This document shows, piece by piece, positions 13,367 to 25,094 of a stretch of DNA of 64,000 nt. The notes under the pieces were generated by a model. It saw only the letters and a program-made list of their open reading frames with translations. It was not told the origin of the DNA and ran no database searches. The stretch's first letter is position 1. Each line of letters opens with the position of its first letter. The stretch is from Sipunculus nudus. Lineage: Eukaryota; Annelida; Sipuncula; Golfingiida; Sipunculidae. Position numbers and translations under genes: made by a program. Where the stretch lies: assembly GCA_026874595.1 (NCBI GenBank), contig CM049309.1, forward strand, positions 3,880,076-3,944,075. The letters run 5' to 3'.

Positions 13367-16300
13367 TAGTATCCTTAAGTATGAATAAAATCTTTCAATG
13401 GAATTTAAAAAAAAATAGGGAAATGACTGCAAACACAAATTAAAATTTGAAACATATATTAGAACAGCAGCATTCTCATCACGATCCCTGAGGGTTGAAA
13501 GTCGAATTTATCAGTAAATAATCTACCCCCTCCGATATGATAAAGGTCCTGTTGTCCACAGCATCCTCTAAGAAGCACCTACTGTCCCTCACTGTCTTCA
13601 GTCCTCTCCGGCTAAGGGGGTAAGCGTATTGATCCCACTAACTGCGGAGACCCGTGTGGACGGTTTTTCAGGAATAGCCCCCGCGAATTCCCAGTGCCCT
13701 ATGGACGGCTCAGAACCGAATATTACCACATCTCCCTGATTGTGCTCCACGCTCACCATAAATAAAACAAGCACAGGAAGAGTTTTCAGATATTACAGTT
13801 TAATAATAATACTTGTCTCGATTTTATGAATCTATAGAATTCCGAGAATGTGTTTGTGTGTATAAAACGCATTATTATGTAATTTTAGCTAAATTTGACT
13901 AACCATAGTCCATGATCTTCCTAAATACTTTTTGGTTTCACGAAGAGATACGTAAATCCGCTGTAAAATCGGGCTTCGTACAACTTACAAGTCCATGATC
14001 GCCTTGTTTCACTGAAACTGAGACAAGAATGACCGGGTTGCTAACGTGACGACAATAGCAACACCACCGATTCAATGACGTCAGGATGTTTTAATCTTCA
14101 AACGTTCTGCTGGTAATACGTAATACTGAGTGTTAAATGATGTCATGAATTTACCTTACAGAGTGAATGTGTTTGGGGGTTCATAGGGTGCTAAGTTACG
14201 GGCCCAGACCGCAGATGGCGACCCTGACGTAAACAGCAATTTTGTGACGTATTTTTCATCGGCATGGGCGTAGACAACGTATTGCCACGTGGGTTTGTTA
14301 TGTGATGTAAGCACTGCATACGGAACAGAGACTGGGCCCTCTTATGATTTGCTGCTGCAAGCGTATTGTTACGGACAGTATATTTAGAAAATGATAAAAT
14401 ACTGCAATGTATATTGTTTTTATTCATTTAGGAATATCTTAGTGAAATCACTGCAGAGTTGAGAGTAAACATACGTGCTGACAGATTTTATAACAAACCA
14501 AACGACCTCGTACATTTCTTGGAAAAATAAAGAAAAAATATATTTAAAACAAGGATATATAATGGGATTTGTGATTCGTTTGGTTCAAACGATCGACCTT
14601 CGTAAAAATAAACTTTAAATGCAATACCTTTTTAAATCTGAAATAAACTCAAATGACGTCTGATTGCTTTATTATAATCAAGTGTTATCGATGATGTTTG
14701 AATATATTTATTCACAGATCCGAGGGTGGGTATAATTTTTTTTGTTTGTTTGTTTGTTTTTGCGGAAATACGGTGTCGGGGGGGGGGGGGGCAGTTCCCG
14801 AGACCAGAGGGCAGGCGGTCCTGGCATCTGGTGCACGCTGGCCGGAACGTTCACCAAAGAATGACTGGAAAACGTGGCATCGTGACCAGGCTAAAATACA
14901 ATATAATACAATAAGTGTCTGAACAATAGAACACAGACACAAAGTCGGAGGATCATGTTGTCTATATACATTATATAAGGATACAGCAAACGAAGGTTAG
15001 TTTCTCATGCACCGCGCGCGTCAATTTTAAAACCGGATTCAAAATTGTCCCCGATCATATCAAATTTTAAACAAAAATATCATGAAATATATTCATTTAA
15101 GAAGCGGGTCCGTAATGATTTCTCGAAGAAGCGCCTAAGAAACTAAACTTTTTTGGCCTAATGTTAACATTTAAAACGGTGTTGAATATTTAAAAAAATA
15201 AAAAATATAATTTAAAAATTACACTTTATTTTAAAAATGAAAATTCACATAACTGAGTCATGTGATATGTTGTTTTATATGTTTATATTTTCCCCGTTAA
15301 ACACAACTGTTCTGCCACAAATGGACCGAACGGCTGATGAATGACCTGGACATAAATAAGGGGCCGTATAAGAAGAAGCGGTCTACCAAATCGTATTAAA
15401 CAAGTAGGTCAGGCTGACTGTTGCCAAATTGTCTGATTCGCATTAAAAAAAAGAAAATTGGCCGAATAACATTATGTTCTACTGGCTGGTTCAAACAGGT
15501 TATCCAGGTTATTAGGGCCGTATAACAAATGGTACAGGGTTTCCATCTCTGTCATATAACTGGGTATTCGAAAAGAACCGTATTACAGGGTTTTCTTTTG
15601 GGTCACATAACATGGTATTCATACGCGAATAACAAGGGAATCACCTGGGCCATATAACAAAGTATTCACGTATTTCGTATAACAAGATATTCAACTTGGC
15701 CATATAACAAAAAGTCCATCTCGGCCATACAACAGCGTGTTCACACGGGCGATACTACGGGTTTTTTTCTTCTTAGTTAAATAACAATGTACTCACGTCG
15801 ACCATATAACATCGGAATCACCGGGTCGTATAAAAAAGGTAGCTCCCTTGGCCTATTTCCAGGGTGTCCTTCTCGGCCATAGCATATGGTATTCGCTCGC
15901 GACGTACAACAGAGTAAACATTTGCGCCATATGACAAGGTATTCACCTGGGCCATTTAACAAGATGTTCTTGGCCACAAAGCATTATTCGCCTGGAGCTG
16001 TTTAACAATGTATTTTGCGGGGCCACGTAAGGTGGACTTTATTTTTGGCAACAAAATAGGGTATTCTTATCGGCCTTTTGACTCGGCATTTACTTGGCCC
16101 ATATAATGTATTCCTCTGGTTTTTATAACTTGGTACCATTCATCCTGTCGTGTAAAATGGTATATAAAAGGGTTTTCGCCCGGGGCGTATTACTGGGGTT
16201 ACTTATAGACCAAACACTAAGGGTTTCTTTAGGCCATATAAGGAGATATTCACCTTGGCCATATAACAGGATATTCATGTCATCCATACTATATAAGGTA

Positions 16301-16640
16301 TTCTATCTCGCCGTATAGCAGGGTATTTTCCTGGGCCCATAACAAAAGGTGTTCATCAGGGCCACATATACCATCGTTTCTACGCACCTTATAAAAAGTA
16401 TTCATCTGGACTAAAAAAAAATGTATCTATTTCGGCAATATAACAGGGTATTTCATTGCAAGTGCCGAATGACTGGGTTTTCTTCCTGCTCAAGTGACAA
16501 TGTGTGTCCTTCTTGGCCATATAACATTAGATTCGATGAGGTCGTATGACAAGGTATAGATCTACCATAGCAATATATATTAAGGTGTCCACCTGGGCCA
16601 TAATATATAATACGGTATTCATCCGCGACGTATATCAAAC
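13367..16640. repeat. 3.24-kb tandem unit, copy 4, chimeric
   Basis: From 13367 to about 14400 this copy is almost identical to copy 1. From about 14430 substitutions become frequent, and the rest, including its 25-bp minisatellite, is clearly diverged. The array ends near 16640. This looks like a junction between a recently homogenised left part and an old edge copy. Confidence 0.88.
15355..16640. repeat. 25-bp minisatellite of copy 4, diverged
   Basis: The 25-bp periodicity is recognisable from GGCCATATAACA-like cores, but units are much more degenerate than in copies 1 to 3. I could not follow the 348-bp higher-order blocks here. Confidence 0.8.
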
Positions 16641-17469
16641 GCGAATGTGTTTGTGCGCGCTAGGGCGTAATTTGGTTATCCCCTCCCCCCAACCCCCAAC
16701 CCCTCCCTGTCCCCTATAACCACTTTTTCTAACCGGAAGGAACATTCTATTTTATGTCCACCCCCTCCCCCACAAGTTTTTGCTGATGACATGAATGTTA
16801 TTTTGTCATTATAATTAAATATACAATTGGCTCTAAATTCAATTTGTAAAATATACAAGTTAGAGGACACAAATATGTCCTCAAATATCAACGTAATGGA
16901 GTGTTTCAGAAATGAGTAAAAAGGAATATGACTGATAATATGATAAGATTCACCCACGACACTGTGGGACTCCGTCAATAAACGTGCAGTTGCAGAAAAC
17001 ACATGCAGGTTTCATATATATGAATGTTTAGAGGAAACTTTATTACTTCTTGTTGGTTTCTGAATCTATACTTTATCTTGTGATTTATTCTCAAACTGCT
17101 TCATTATTGCTTGAATGATTGTAGGAATAAACAAAAGAATTACACACTGCAGTAGGGGGAACCCCCCCCCCCCCCCCCCCCCCCGATCAGCCTGTACACA
17201 CACTATAGAAAGTCGCGATTCCCGGAAAATACATGTCCTCCATGCCCCTTAACTGGATTCTGAATGGATGTACCACACGTAATATTAAGTATTATAACAA
17301 CACTATATTGAGAAAATGTTGTAGGGGGAGTGAGTGAGTGAGTGAGTGAGTGAGTGGGTGGGTGGGTGGTGGTGGTATATTCCGTTACAAGGGGTCCATG
17401 GGTGTAAAGGGGGGGGGGGCTTTAACCCCTCCCCCCGTGACATACACTCACACACACATATTTCGAATT
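16641..17469. other. No gene seen; simple repeats
   Basis: Single-copy sequence between copy 4 and the degenerate copy. It holds a 23-base C run at 17162-17184 and a GAGT/GGGT run at 17329-17376. No coding features. Confidence 0.6.
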
Positions 17470-18175
17470 GAAATTCCGCTCTATGTAACCGTTAGTGTAA
17501 AACGCATAATAAAAAAATACTTACCGTCGTCCTAATCTTCCTTTTTATGCTTTGCCGCCATGAGGAGATTTGTGAAAGCACTGCAAACACGGGCTTCCTG
17601 CAAGTCAGTGATGCCGTGCTTCTTCTCACTAAAACTGGACAAGAATGGCAGGGTTTCTAACGTTACGACAAAGCAACGTCACCCGGGCGACGATTCAATG
17701 ACGTCATGCCGTTTTAAACTTCAAACGTTCCGCTAGTAACACGTAAAACTGAGTGTTAAATGATTTCTTGAATTAACCTGGCGGAGTGAATGCGTTTGGG
17801 GTTCAAAGGGTGCGTATTTATGAACCCGAACCGCAGATAGCGACACCTGACGTTTACAGCAAGTTTTCAACGTATTTTTCATCGGTATGGGCGTAGACAA
17901 CGTATTGCCACGCGGGTTTGTTAAGAACATTGCATCCGGAACAGAGACTAGGCTCTGTTATTATTTGCTGCTGCAAGCGTGTTGTCAAGGGATTCATTTT
18001 GAAATTTAAAAATATGGCAATGTATATTGTTTTTATTCAGTTTGGAATATTTAGTGAAGCCACTGCAGAATTGACAATCTCCATATAAGTGGTGACAGGT
18101 TTTATTTAAATTTACACAAACTCGTGTATTTCATAGAAAAATAAAGATAAAAATTTATAAAGCTGCCAAATCGGT
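17470..18175. repeat. Degenerate partial copy of the 3.24-kb unit
   Basis: Aligns with unit positions of about 470-1170: shared landmarks include AAAACGCAT, a GAGATTTGTGAAAG counterpart of GAGATACGTAAAT, CGATTCAATGACGTCA, ACTGAGTGTTAAATGAT and ATTTTTCATCGG. Identity is visibly lower than between the main copies. The start and end of the unit are missing. Confidence 0.8.
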
Positions 18176-18777
18176 AGATACTTGCAGCATCATGCTTTTT
18201 CTCTCGAAACAGACAGACTTATGTTATAAGGTATATTTTAGTGCACTAAAGGATCATCTGTTATTTGTCCTTGTTGACTGCAAGAAATTGTATTATTTAT
18301 AAAGATCTTATCCTGCTGTACCTTTAGGAATTACAAAATTGTAACCCCATTTCTCTCCGTCATAATTTGATATTTTTTTGTCATAGGCATGGGTCCCTTC
18401 TCTTGTATGTGTGGTTTCTGTCCAACTTTTGTCCTATGCTTTCGGTATTTTCAATCCTACCTTTTTGTCCTACTTATTCATAAGTGTGTGCCTGACAGCT
18501 TTATCAATTACCAGCCTGACAGTGTTTATTAATTGTAGTTTATTCTGTTTTGAACATGGAAATATTAATATTTGACAGCTTTTATTTCAGTTGATAAATT
18601 AACATGCATTCTTATACTTCAGCTCATCGTCATGCTCTTTCTTTCTTATTCTATCATTTAAATGGTTTCACATTTTCCAAATGGGTATTTTTTACATATG
18701 TATTACAGTCACAGAGTTGTATTACTGCTACATTTACATTCTGATTATTAAAATATCACAGCACTTTAACAGAAATT
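18176..18777. other. No feature seen
   Basis: AT-rich sequence without repeats or coding signals that I can support. Confidence 0.5.
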
Positions 18778-19832
18778 TACGGTGGCTCGTATAGGACATA
18801 ATTATCTCGTTCCCACGCGATAGTATCTCGTGGCCACGCGATAATTATCGCGTGGGAACGAGATAAATTTAGAGAGATAATACAGTAAGACCTACATCTT
18901 AAATCCTTAAGGCATGGTTCACTTCACTGGATGAAGACTATGTCCAATCATTTTCATGCATATGGAGCGGGCTTAATATGCTGAGACTTAAATGATGCAA
19001 CCGGGACTCGTACAACATTCATGGGCCATGTTTGTTAAGAAATATGTGAGCGGGGAAAGGGATGGCGGGGGGGGGGGGGGGGGTTAGTTCGGGTAAAATA
19101 TGTATCAAACTAAATTTTCATAATATGAAATACAAAACTGAAATATTTTTGTAATTGAGGGAGGAGAATGAACAAATTTCTCGTTAAGAGCCTTACAAAG
19201 TGAGGGGGCATGTCTCCCTCCCTCCCCCCCCCCCCCCCCAGCCTATAATGAAGTGGCATGGCTGACACCTTCTGTTGTTAGCTTTTCCCTTGAGATAGCA
19301 CAAACTGACGTGTTTTTTTCTCTGTTCGGTATACCCGAGATTATATAACCCTAACCCTAAAAAATTAGATTTCTTAGGAGGTTAAATACAAACATGTGTT
19401 TCATTTGATTCATTTGTATGGTCAACAAGGGTTTATAACAACATTAGCCAAAAACAAACTCAATACAGCTTTCCATTAACAAATAGAATCGGCAAGTTGA
19501 ACCAACGCAATGAAATGTTGAACCAACGCAATGAAAACCGCTGAAAATTTACCTCGAAGCATTCGGCGCAAACGCACATAAAACGAAATACATACAATTT
19601 TAGTTGCATCAACGCTCTGACATACAACAGACAACAGACATTCTTTAGGCTTAGCTAGCATGGCATACTAAGGCGTGGGAAGGAGATAATTATCGCGTGG
19701 CCACGAGATACTAACGCGTGGGAACAAGATAATTATCGCGTGGCCACGAGATACTAACGCGTGGGAACGAGATACTATCGCGTGGGAACCAGATAAAAAT
19801 AATTTTCTGCATGTCCTATACGAGCCACCGTA
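18778..19832. mobile_element. DNA transposon with 22-bp terminal inverted repeats
   Basis: The first 22 bases (18778-18799, starting TACGGTGGCTCGTATAGGAC) are the exact reverse complement of the last 22 (19811-19832). Flanks carry GAAATT on both sides (18772-18777 and 19833-19838), a perfect 6-bp duplication; 7 or 8 bp is possible if the end base is placed differently. Subterminal palindromic repeats of the CGCGTGGCCACGAGATA and CGCGTGGGAACGAGATA type lie at 18807-18875 and 19675-19795. No transposase frame, so non-autonomous. I do not assign a superfamily. Confidence 0.88.
19675..19795. repeat. Subterminal palindromic repeats
   Basis: Alternating GATAATTATCGCGTGG and CCACGAGATACTAACGCG segments, plus GTGGGAACGAGATA variants. 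CGTGGCCACG is itself a perfect palindrome. The shorter left counterpart is at 18807-18875. Confidence 0.85.
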
Positions 19833-20250
19833 GAAATTGGAACTAAGGATAAGAAATCACCTAAGCTATAAACTTGAAACTATAAACTTAATTCACTTAA
19901 TAATGTTTGTACTCAGGTCTGTTGTATTGTGAGATCGCGAAACACTGAAAAAGTGAAAATCGTGAATTTTTAAACCCATGAATATGAAGCAAACCACAGA
20001 AGTTACAACTAGGACTACAAACTTAATAAATGTATATTTCCTTTTCCAGTTATCTACTCATACATTTTCAAAGTTTCATATATTCATATTCGTTAGAGCA
20101 AATGTTGTCTTTTCTATTGTCAAAGTTGAAAGAAATGTCCAGAAAATATCCAAAAGATGCGATTTTTTCTTAAATCTAGCAAATATGGAACATATTTCTT
20201 GCTGTCATCTAATTGCATCCCATAATATCTAATCAAAGATGAATAATCTT
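19833..20250. other. No feature seen
   Basis: AT-rich. It may include the 3' untranslated part of the minus-strand exon at 20251, but I see no decisive signal. Confidence 0.4.
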
Positions 20251-20680
20251 TCAGTAAATTGTATCAAAATAATCAGTCAAATCTTGGATACTGAACTCAC
20301 AGACTTCCATTTTCTGACCACTCTTTAATGCCAATGCGTCAACACAAATGACTGAGGCCCCTTGTACGCAGTTGAAAATACAGTTGTCGACATCAACTGG
20401 GTAAGCTGTTCTTCTGTCACATCGCTCGTACCAGAGCACTCCCTCCTCATCCGGTTTGTAACTGGCTGGTACGTACACCATGACGTCATTGCACGTGCCA
20501 CCAGGGTGAGTAACATTCACGTCGAATTCGTGTCTGATTTCTTTCAGATTATCTTTGCAGTGAGTCGCCATGGAAACTTGATGGGGACTGACACGCAAGT
20601 TGTAATGTCGTCATCATCAAGATATACTTTGCTTACGGACGAAAAGTAATTCTCTCCCTGTAAACTCATATCGGACAATC
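20251..20680 (-). pseudogene. Terminal coding exon of an unrecognised protein, frameshifted
   Basis: On the minus strand a splice acceptor (ACCTTTCAG, ending at 20681) is followed by an open frame with an acidic patch (VYLDDDDITTCVSVPIKF) that stops at 20544. A second frame overlaps it and continues to a stop at 20251 (segments NVTHPGGTCNDVMVYVP and VDVDNCIFNCVQGASVICVD). The two halves read as one cysteine-containing extracellular-type domain joined across a one-base shift near 20545-20600. It loosely recalls galactose-binding-like modules of secreted molluscan proteins, but I cannot name it. Either a pseudogene, an assembly error of one base, or two unrelated frames. Upstream exons are not identified. 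Confidence 0.45.
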
Positions 20681-21403
20681 CTGAAAGGTATGAAACATCG
20701 GGAATTGTTTCCTTGTTTTGTTTTATTGTGGAACTTAAAATATGAATTTTGACGACATAATTTTGGTTATGTAATATATTCCCCATGAAAATATTGAAAT
20801 AATTTTAAAAATTCATTTAAATTCGCTCGCTTTGTCTCCTATGTTTCTTGCTCAAATGCATTATTCTGACGCAACGGTTGTCTCTGCATGCAACAGAACT
20901 TTTCCACTACACTTGCGACATCTGTTGCCGACGATTAACACTAAATGTTCGGGTACCTTATATCGACAAAGAAATTTACTTGTTAAAGGGTGGGTGCTTT
21001 TCGGAGCCTCTAGAATGATACTAGAACGATAATACCATAATACAAAAGATGTACATATATTTATGATGCTGAATATTTACATTTGCTTACATTTAACAAA
21101 AATTCTTACACACGTAAAACATTGTTGATGAAATGATGAAAATATCAACGATGACGCCACAATGCTTTTATAATTAGCAGTTGTAGTAGTAGTAGTAATG
21201 GTAGTATTACTAGTAGTAGCATCAGTAGCTAAAGTTGTGGTTGTTGTAGTAGCAGAAGAAGTATTACCTTAAAATCCTGCTTTAGCAGTGAACACGTTCA
21301 GAAACAAGCACATCAACAGGACCCAAGATATCATGAACTATAACATGGTTGCGGTTCCTTGGACATCGTAGCTTTAAATCATTTCTTAATGCAAAAGGCT
21401 ATA
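20681..21403. other. Intron or intergenic; TAG microsatellite
   Basis: No coding signal apart from the acceptor at 20681. An interrupted GTA/TAG trinucleotide stretch lies at 21182-21265. Confidence 0.5.
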
Positions 21404-21676
21404 TTAAGGCTGAGCAGTGACTTCCTGTCTATTAATTAACGTATCTCGGATAAATCTCAATGCTCCATTATATCTTGTACATGTTTGCCAGACAACCATT
21501 GATTGTTCAGTGAAGCAACCATCCATTATATCGCGTGGCTTTATATCGCAGTTGCAAAGAATGCCAACCCTCTTTATAGAGAACCAGTTTGCAGCACAAA
21601 TGAAGCATTGACCTGTAAAGATGGCCATTGTTTCGTTAATTGAATAAATGTACAAGACAACAGTTGCTATCAACAA
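21404..21676 (-). CDS. Possible cysteine-containing exon, unrecognised
   Basis: A 90-residue minus-strand frame, same direction as and ~0.7 kb upstream of the exon at 20251-20680. It starts with a hydrophobic stretch (MLIATVVLYIYSINET) and then has six cysteines in about 45 residues. An acceptor-like ATCTTTACAG also occurs inside it, so an exon could begin at GTCAATGCTTC instead. No clear donor and no family recognised. It could be an upstream exon of the same broken gene or chance. Confidence 0.2.
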   Translation of the reverse strand: MLIATVVLYIYSINETMAIFTGQCFICAANWFSIKRVGILCNCDIKPRDIMDGCFTEQSMVVWQTCTRYNGALRFIRDTLINRQEVTAQP

Positions 21677-24572
21677 AGTCTTTACATTGCGCCAGTGCCA
21701 CTAGATAACGATTTCTAATATTATATTACAACAGCGACAAATTGCTATCCACAAGTCGATAAATAAATTTTCTGGACAGGTGCTGCCCGCTAATGTAAAT
21801 TTCAGTGCCCGCGAGGCATGTTTTCATTGTCAAGATTGCAAATATATGTATTTCCCGCAGATAACACCAATCGCCAAATAACAGTTGACATTTGTTTTAT
21901 TTTTTTCAATCGATTTTATCATTGTTAGCATATATTAAACTTGGATTTACATGATATGATTATACACCATTTTATTTGTTTTTATTTATTTTTTTGTCAC
22001 TGGCAGTTCTTTTAAATTCGCACGCTTTTGGTCATACAATTTTTCCATAGTCCGGTTCTGCTTTTAATACATCTTAACATCCTAAGATCGAGGCTAATTA
22101 TACAGGCACGAGATTTAAACCCCTCCCACAACACACACAAGCCCTTGTAAAGGAATTTTCCATATATTATACCCTCCTTTCTCTAAAAATATTAATAATA
22201 ATGTTATCAGTGGTGGATATGTAGCCCATATCGGGGTGGGGGTGGGGGTGGGGGGAGGGGGCATGCAGTATTTTCTAAGAAGCGCGACTGTCAAAGGTAT
22301 CGGCCGAGGGGTTAATTATAGGTATTGGAAAGGATTCCCCTCCCCCCGTGCGCTGAATATTTAAAAATTTCAAAATACAGTAATAATGAACCAGTTGTGA
22401 TCGAAAGTATTGCTTCAGAAACCCACCAAAAAAGACAGCAATTATTGTCCTAAAATTTCTAATTATAAAACCTGCATGATTTTTTTTTAATTTAAGCATT
22501 TCGTGGGAACGGGAAAATCATGTCATATTATGTTATTTTGGTATTTTATTCGTGTCTGAAAGCATGCTGTTTATTAATATTTGAGGAACACTGCAACAAA
22601 GAGACATACTTTGTTAATAACTTTTCTGCAAATACAAATTAAAATGGGAACCCGGCAAAAGTACGAAATGAATGAACAAGTTGGCATTTAACCTTATGGC
22701 TGAAATAATGATTCTGAGGACATGTTGTACTGGTGTTACTATATAAAAAATCTTGGTATAAAGTCAATAGTAAAAATGAAAGGATAAATCAATGAATTAT
22801 TCAATCAATAAATCATAAAACAAAGTAAAAATATTAACAAGAGTCGTCGGTCTGCCAGCTGTTTGCATGGATAAATTGCTCCAACCCGGATAGGTACTGC
22901 CACCTGCCGGTAAATTATATAACTAATATATGGTTCCTGGACTGTCACATATAAAATCTGTTTTAGCTTAGGAGCCTGTACGGAAGTTCTGCACACAGAC
23001 CTATACGTCTATCAACACAAGGATTAACGTCTTATTTAACATATTGCAGTTTAAAACAATTACTGACGGCCTGGCAAGGCCTAAAATGACAGATCTATTT
23101 ACTGGATACTTATGGTTACAGAGAAGTACACAGTCGTAGGTGTTTGTCTCAATAGCTGTGGAGGTAGATTCAGACGAACATTGCGGTAAAAACAGTATTG
23201 ATGAACAGCCAACAAGAGAAGGAGGGGCGGATAAGGGATAGTACAGCGGGGGGGGGGGGGGGTAATAGGTTGTTAAGCGCAGTGACGTCAATTTTTTTTC
23301 CAGTGGGGGCATGACATTGTATATATAACACACATATAAATACCTTTTTTAGCGTCTCTGCGTGACATATACAACTATATATATATATTTCAAATAGTTA
23401 TGTTTTAGAAAATAAGCTATATATTGTGAATTCTGGGCAAGGTTTAGATATAACATTTTTTAGTAAATGGATCCAATGTCTTTAATTCTATTTATTAATA
23501 TATTTCATTAGCAAAATTATTCTCTGAAAAGTGGGGGGGATGATTACATTGACCATCCCACCTATATTGACGACCCTGGTTAAGCGAGGTAAACAGGTAT
23601 GCCGGGAGAGCTGGGGACTTATTACAAAACTCTTGCGTGCACAAATATGGAGAAGAAAATGGTGGAAGATGCAAACGCTGTCACTGCTAATTATGTACAT
23701 ATTATTCAAAGTATATATTATTTTATTTTTGTGGAATAAAAGAGAAGATGCATGCTCCCTGCAATGTCTTTTTAATTCTAACCCTAATAAAACAAATGGG
23801 GGAATGACAAGCAACAAGAAAATATATCTGATTACACATTTTATTACAAAATATTATATACAAGCAAAAATATAAATGACTTATTACATTTATCACTTTG
23901 CAATCATATTAATGGATAAGATATATATGAGAAGGCTCAGTGATGCATAGGTCTTTAGAATATCTAAAATCAAGAAAAATACCTATATATTTGTGAAGAG
24001 TATATGTGTGTATCAGAGAAATTTTTAAAGATGTGATAAAATACATGGGAAAATACACAGCAAAGCATAGAATATAAAAGATTTGTATAAAGAAAGATGG
24101 GGTAGTCACGTCTTTTGTCCTGATTTTCAATGATTGTATCCCATTATAATAGGTTATAAGGGTGAGACACTGAAGCCCCATAGTTTGCACAGGCATATAC
24201 AGAATCTGATAATATAATATCACCCTCACTAGAGCAGAAAAGTTTGGAAAATTAGACTGCAATGGTTTAATCTTGGATAGTTTAAAATGCATACTGATGT
24301 GAAATTTGGCTGTGTTTTTCAGTATTAAGTGCTTACTTTTTTATTTCCAAAATGTTCAAGTTGAAAAAGAGGGGGAGGGGGCACACCCCTGGCCCCCAAA
24401 ACCTGCCCCTGGTTAGATTTCACTATTCAATTTTAATTATATCTTGACTTTTTAGTGCAATAATTAATATGCATTTGCATAAAATTCCAAACCAAAGCAC
24501 CATATAGGAAAACTTGACAGATCTGAACCCACAAAAAGCATTCAAATAATTTAGCTTAAAATCACAGTAATT
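21677..24572. other. No gene supported
   Basis: AT-rich, with G-rich tracts at about 22234-22260 (GGTGGGGG type) and 23247-23263. Open frames in the interval (for example 23531-23875 and 23909-24292) are low-complexity translations of AT-rich DNA without splice context. Confidence 0.5.
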
Positions 24573-24578
24573 TTTATT
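24573..24578 (-). promoter_or_regulatory. Candidate PEX3 poly(A) signal
   Basis: AATAAA on the minus strand about 430 bases beyond the PEX3 stop. No closer AATAAA was noticed. Real use is unverified. Confidence 0.35.
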
Positions 24579-25004
24579 TAATTTGAATGTCAGTTCTTTT
24601 TAAAATTCAGCTCTGTTACTTCTCCCAAATGCTAGTTTGTTCTGTATCAAAGCCAGGACATGTGGAAATGCAGCTTAAAACCAATGCTCTGACTTTTATA
24701 CAAAGCCAAATAGTTCTACCTCTGATTTTCCAGTTTGGATCAATTTGATGTTAAAATGACTAATACGAGCTCTCCCTCAACATCTATGTTAATCTGCAGT
24801 TAGAAGGGGATTTATAACGGCAGTTAGAATTCTAACTTCCATTTGTGCTAACTTAAATGAAACCTCTGGAAAAAGGATGTAGCCCTGAAACACAGATCAA
24901 TCCAACAGCCACACTTCAATGCTGCCAGGCTGTTTCTTCAGCTGCCAATTCATCACCTGCTGTTCATCACTGCCTGTTCATCATCGGCTTCACCCCTGGC
25001 TGTA

Positions 25005-25094
25005 TCAGGCACTCATCTGATTCTGCAGTGGCTGGCTGAAGGCTTCATAAATATTCGCAGCAAAATCCTGAACTTGTTCTTTAATCAACAATTC
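25005..25094 (-). CDS. PEX3: PEX3 coding exon 13, with stop
   Basis: 90 nt, residues 345-373 and TGA. Encodes [20 protein letters not shown]; acceptor TTTTCAG. Confidence 0.96.
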   Translation of the reverse strand, partial: ELLIKEQVQDFAANIYEAFSQPLQNQMSA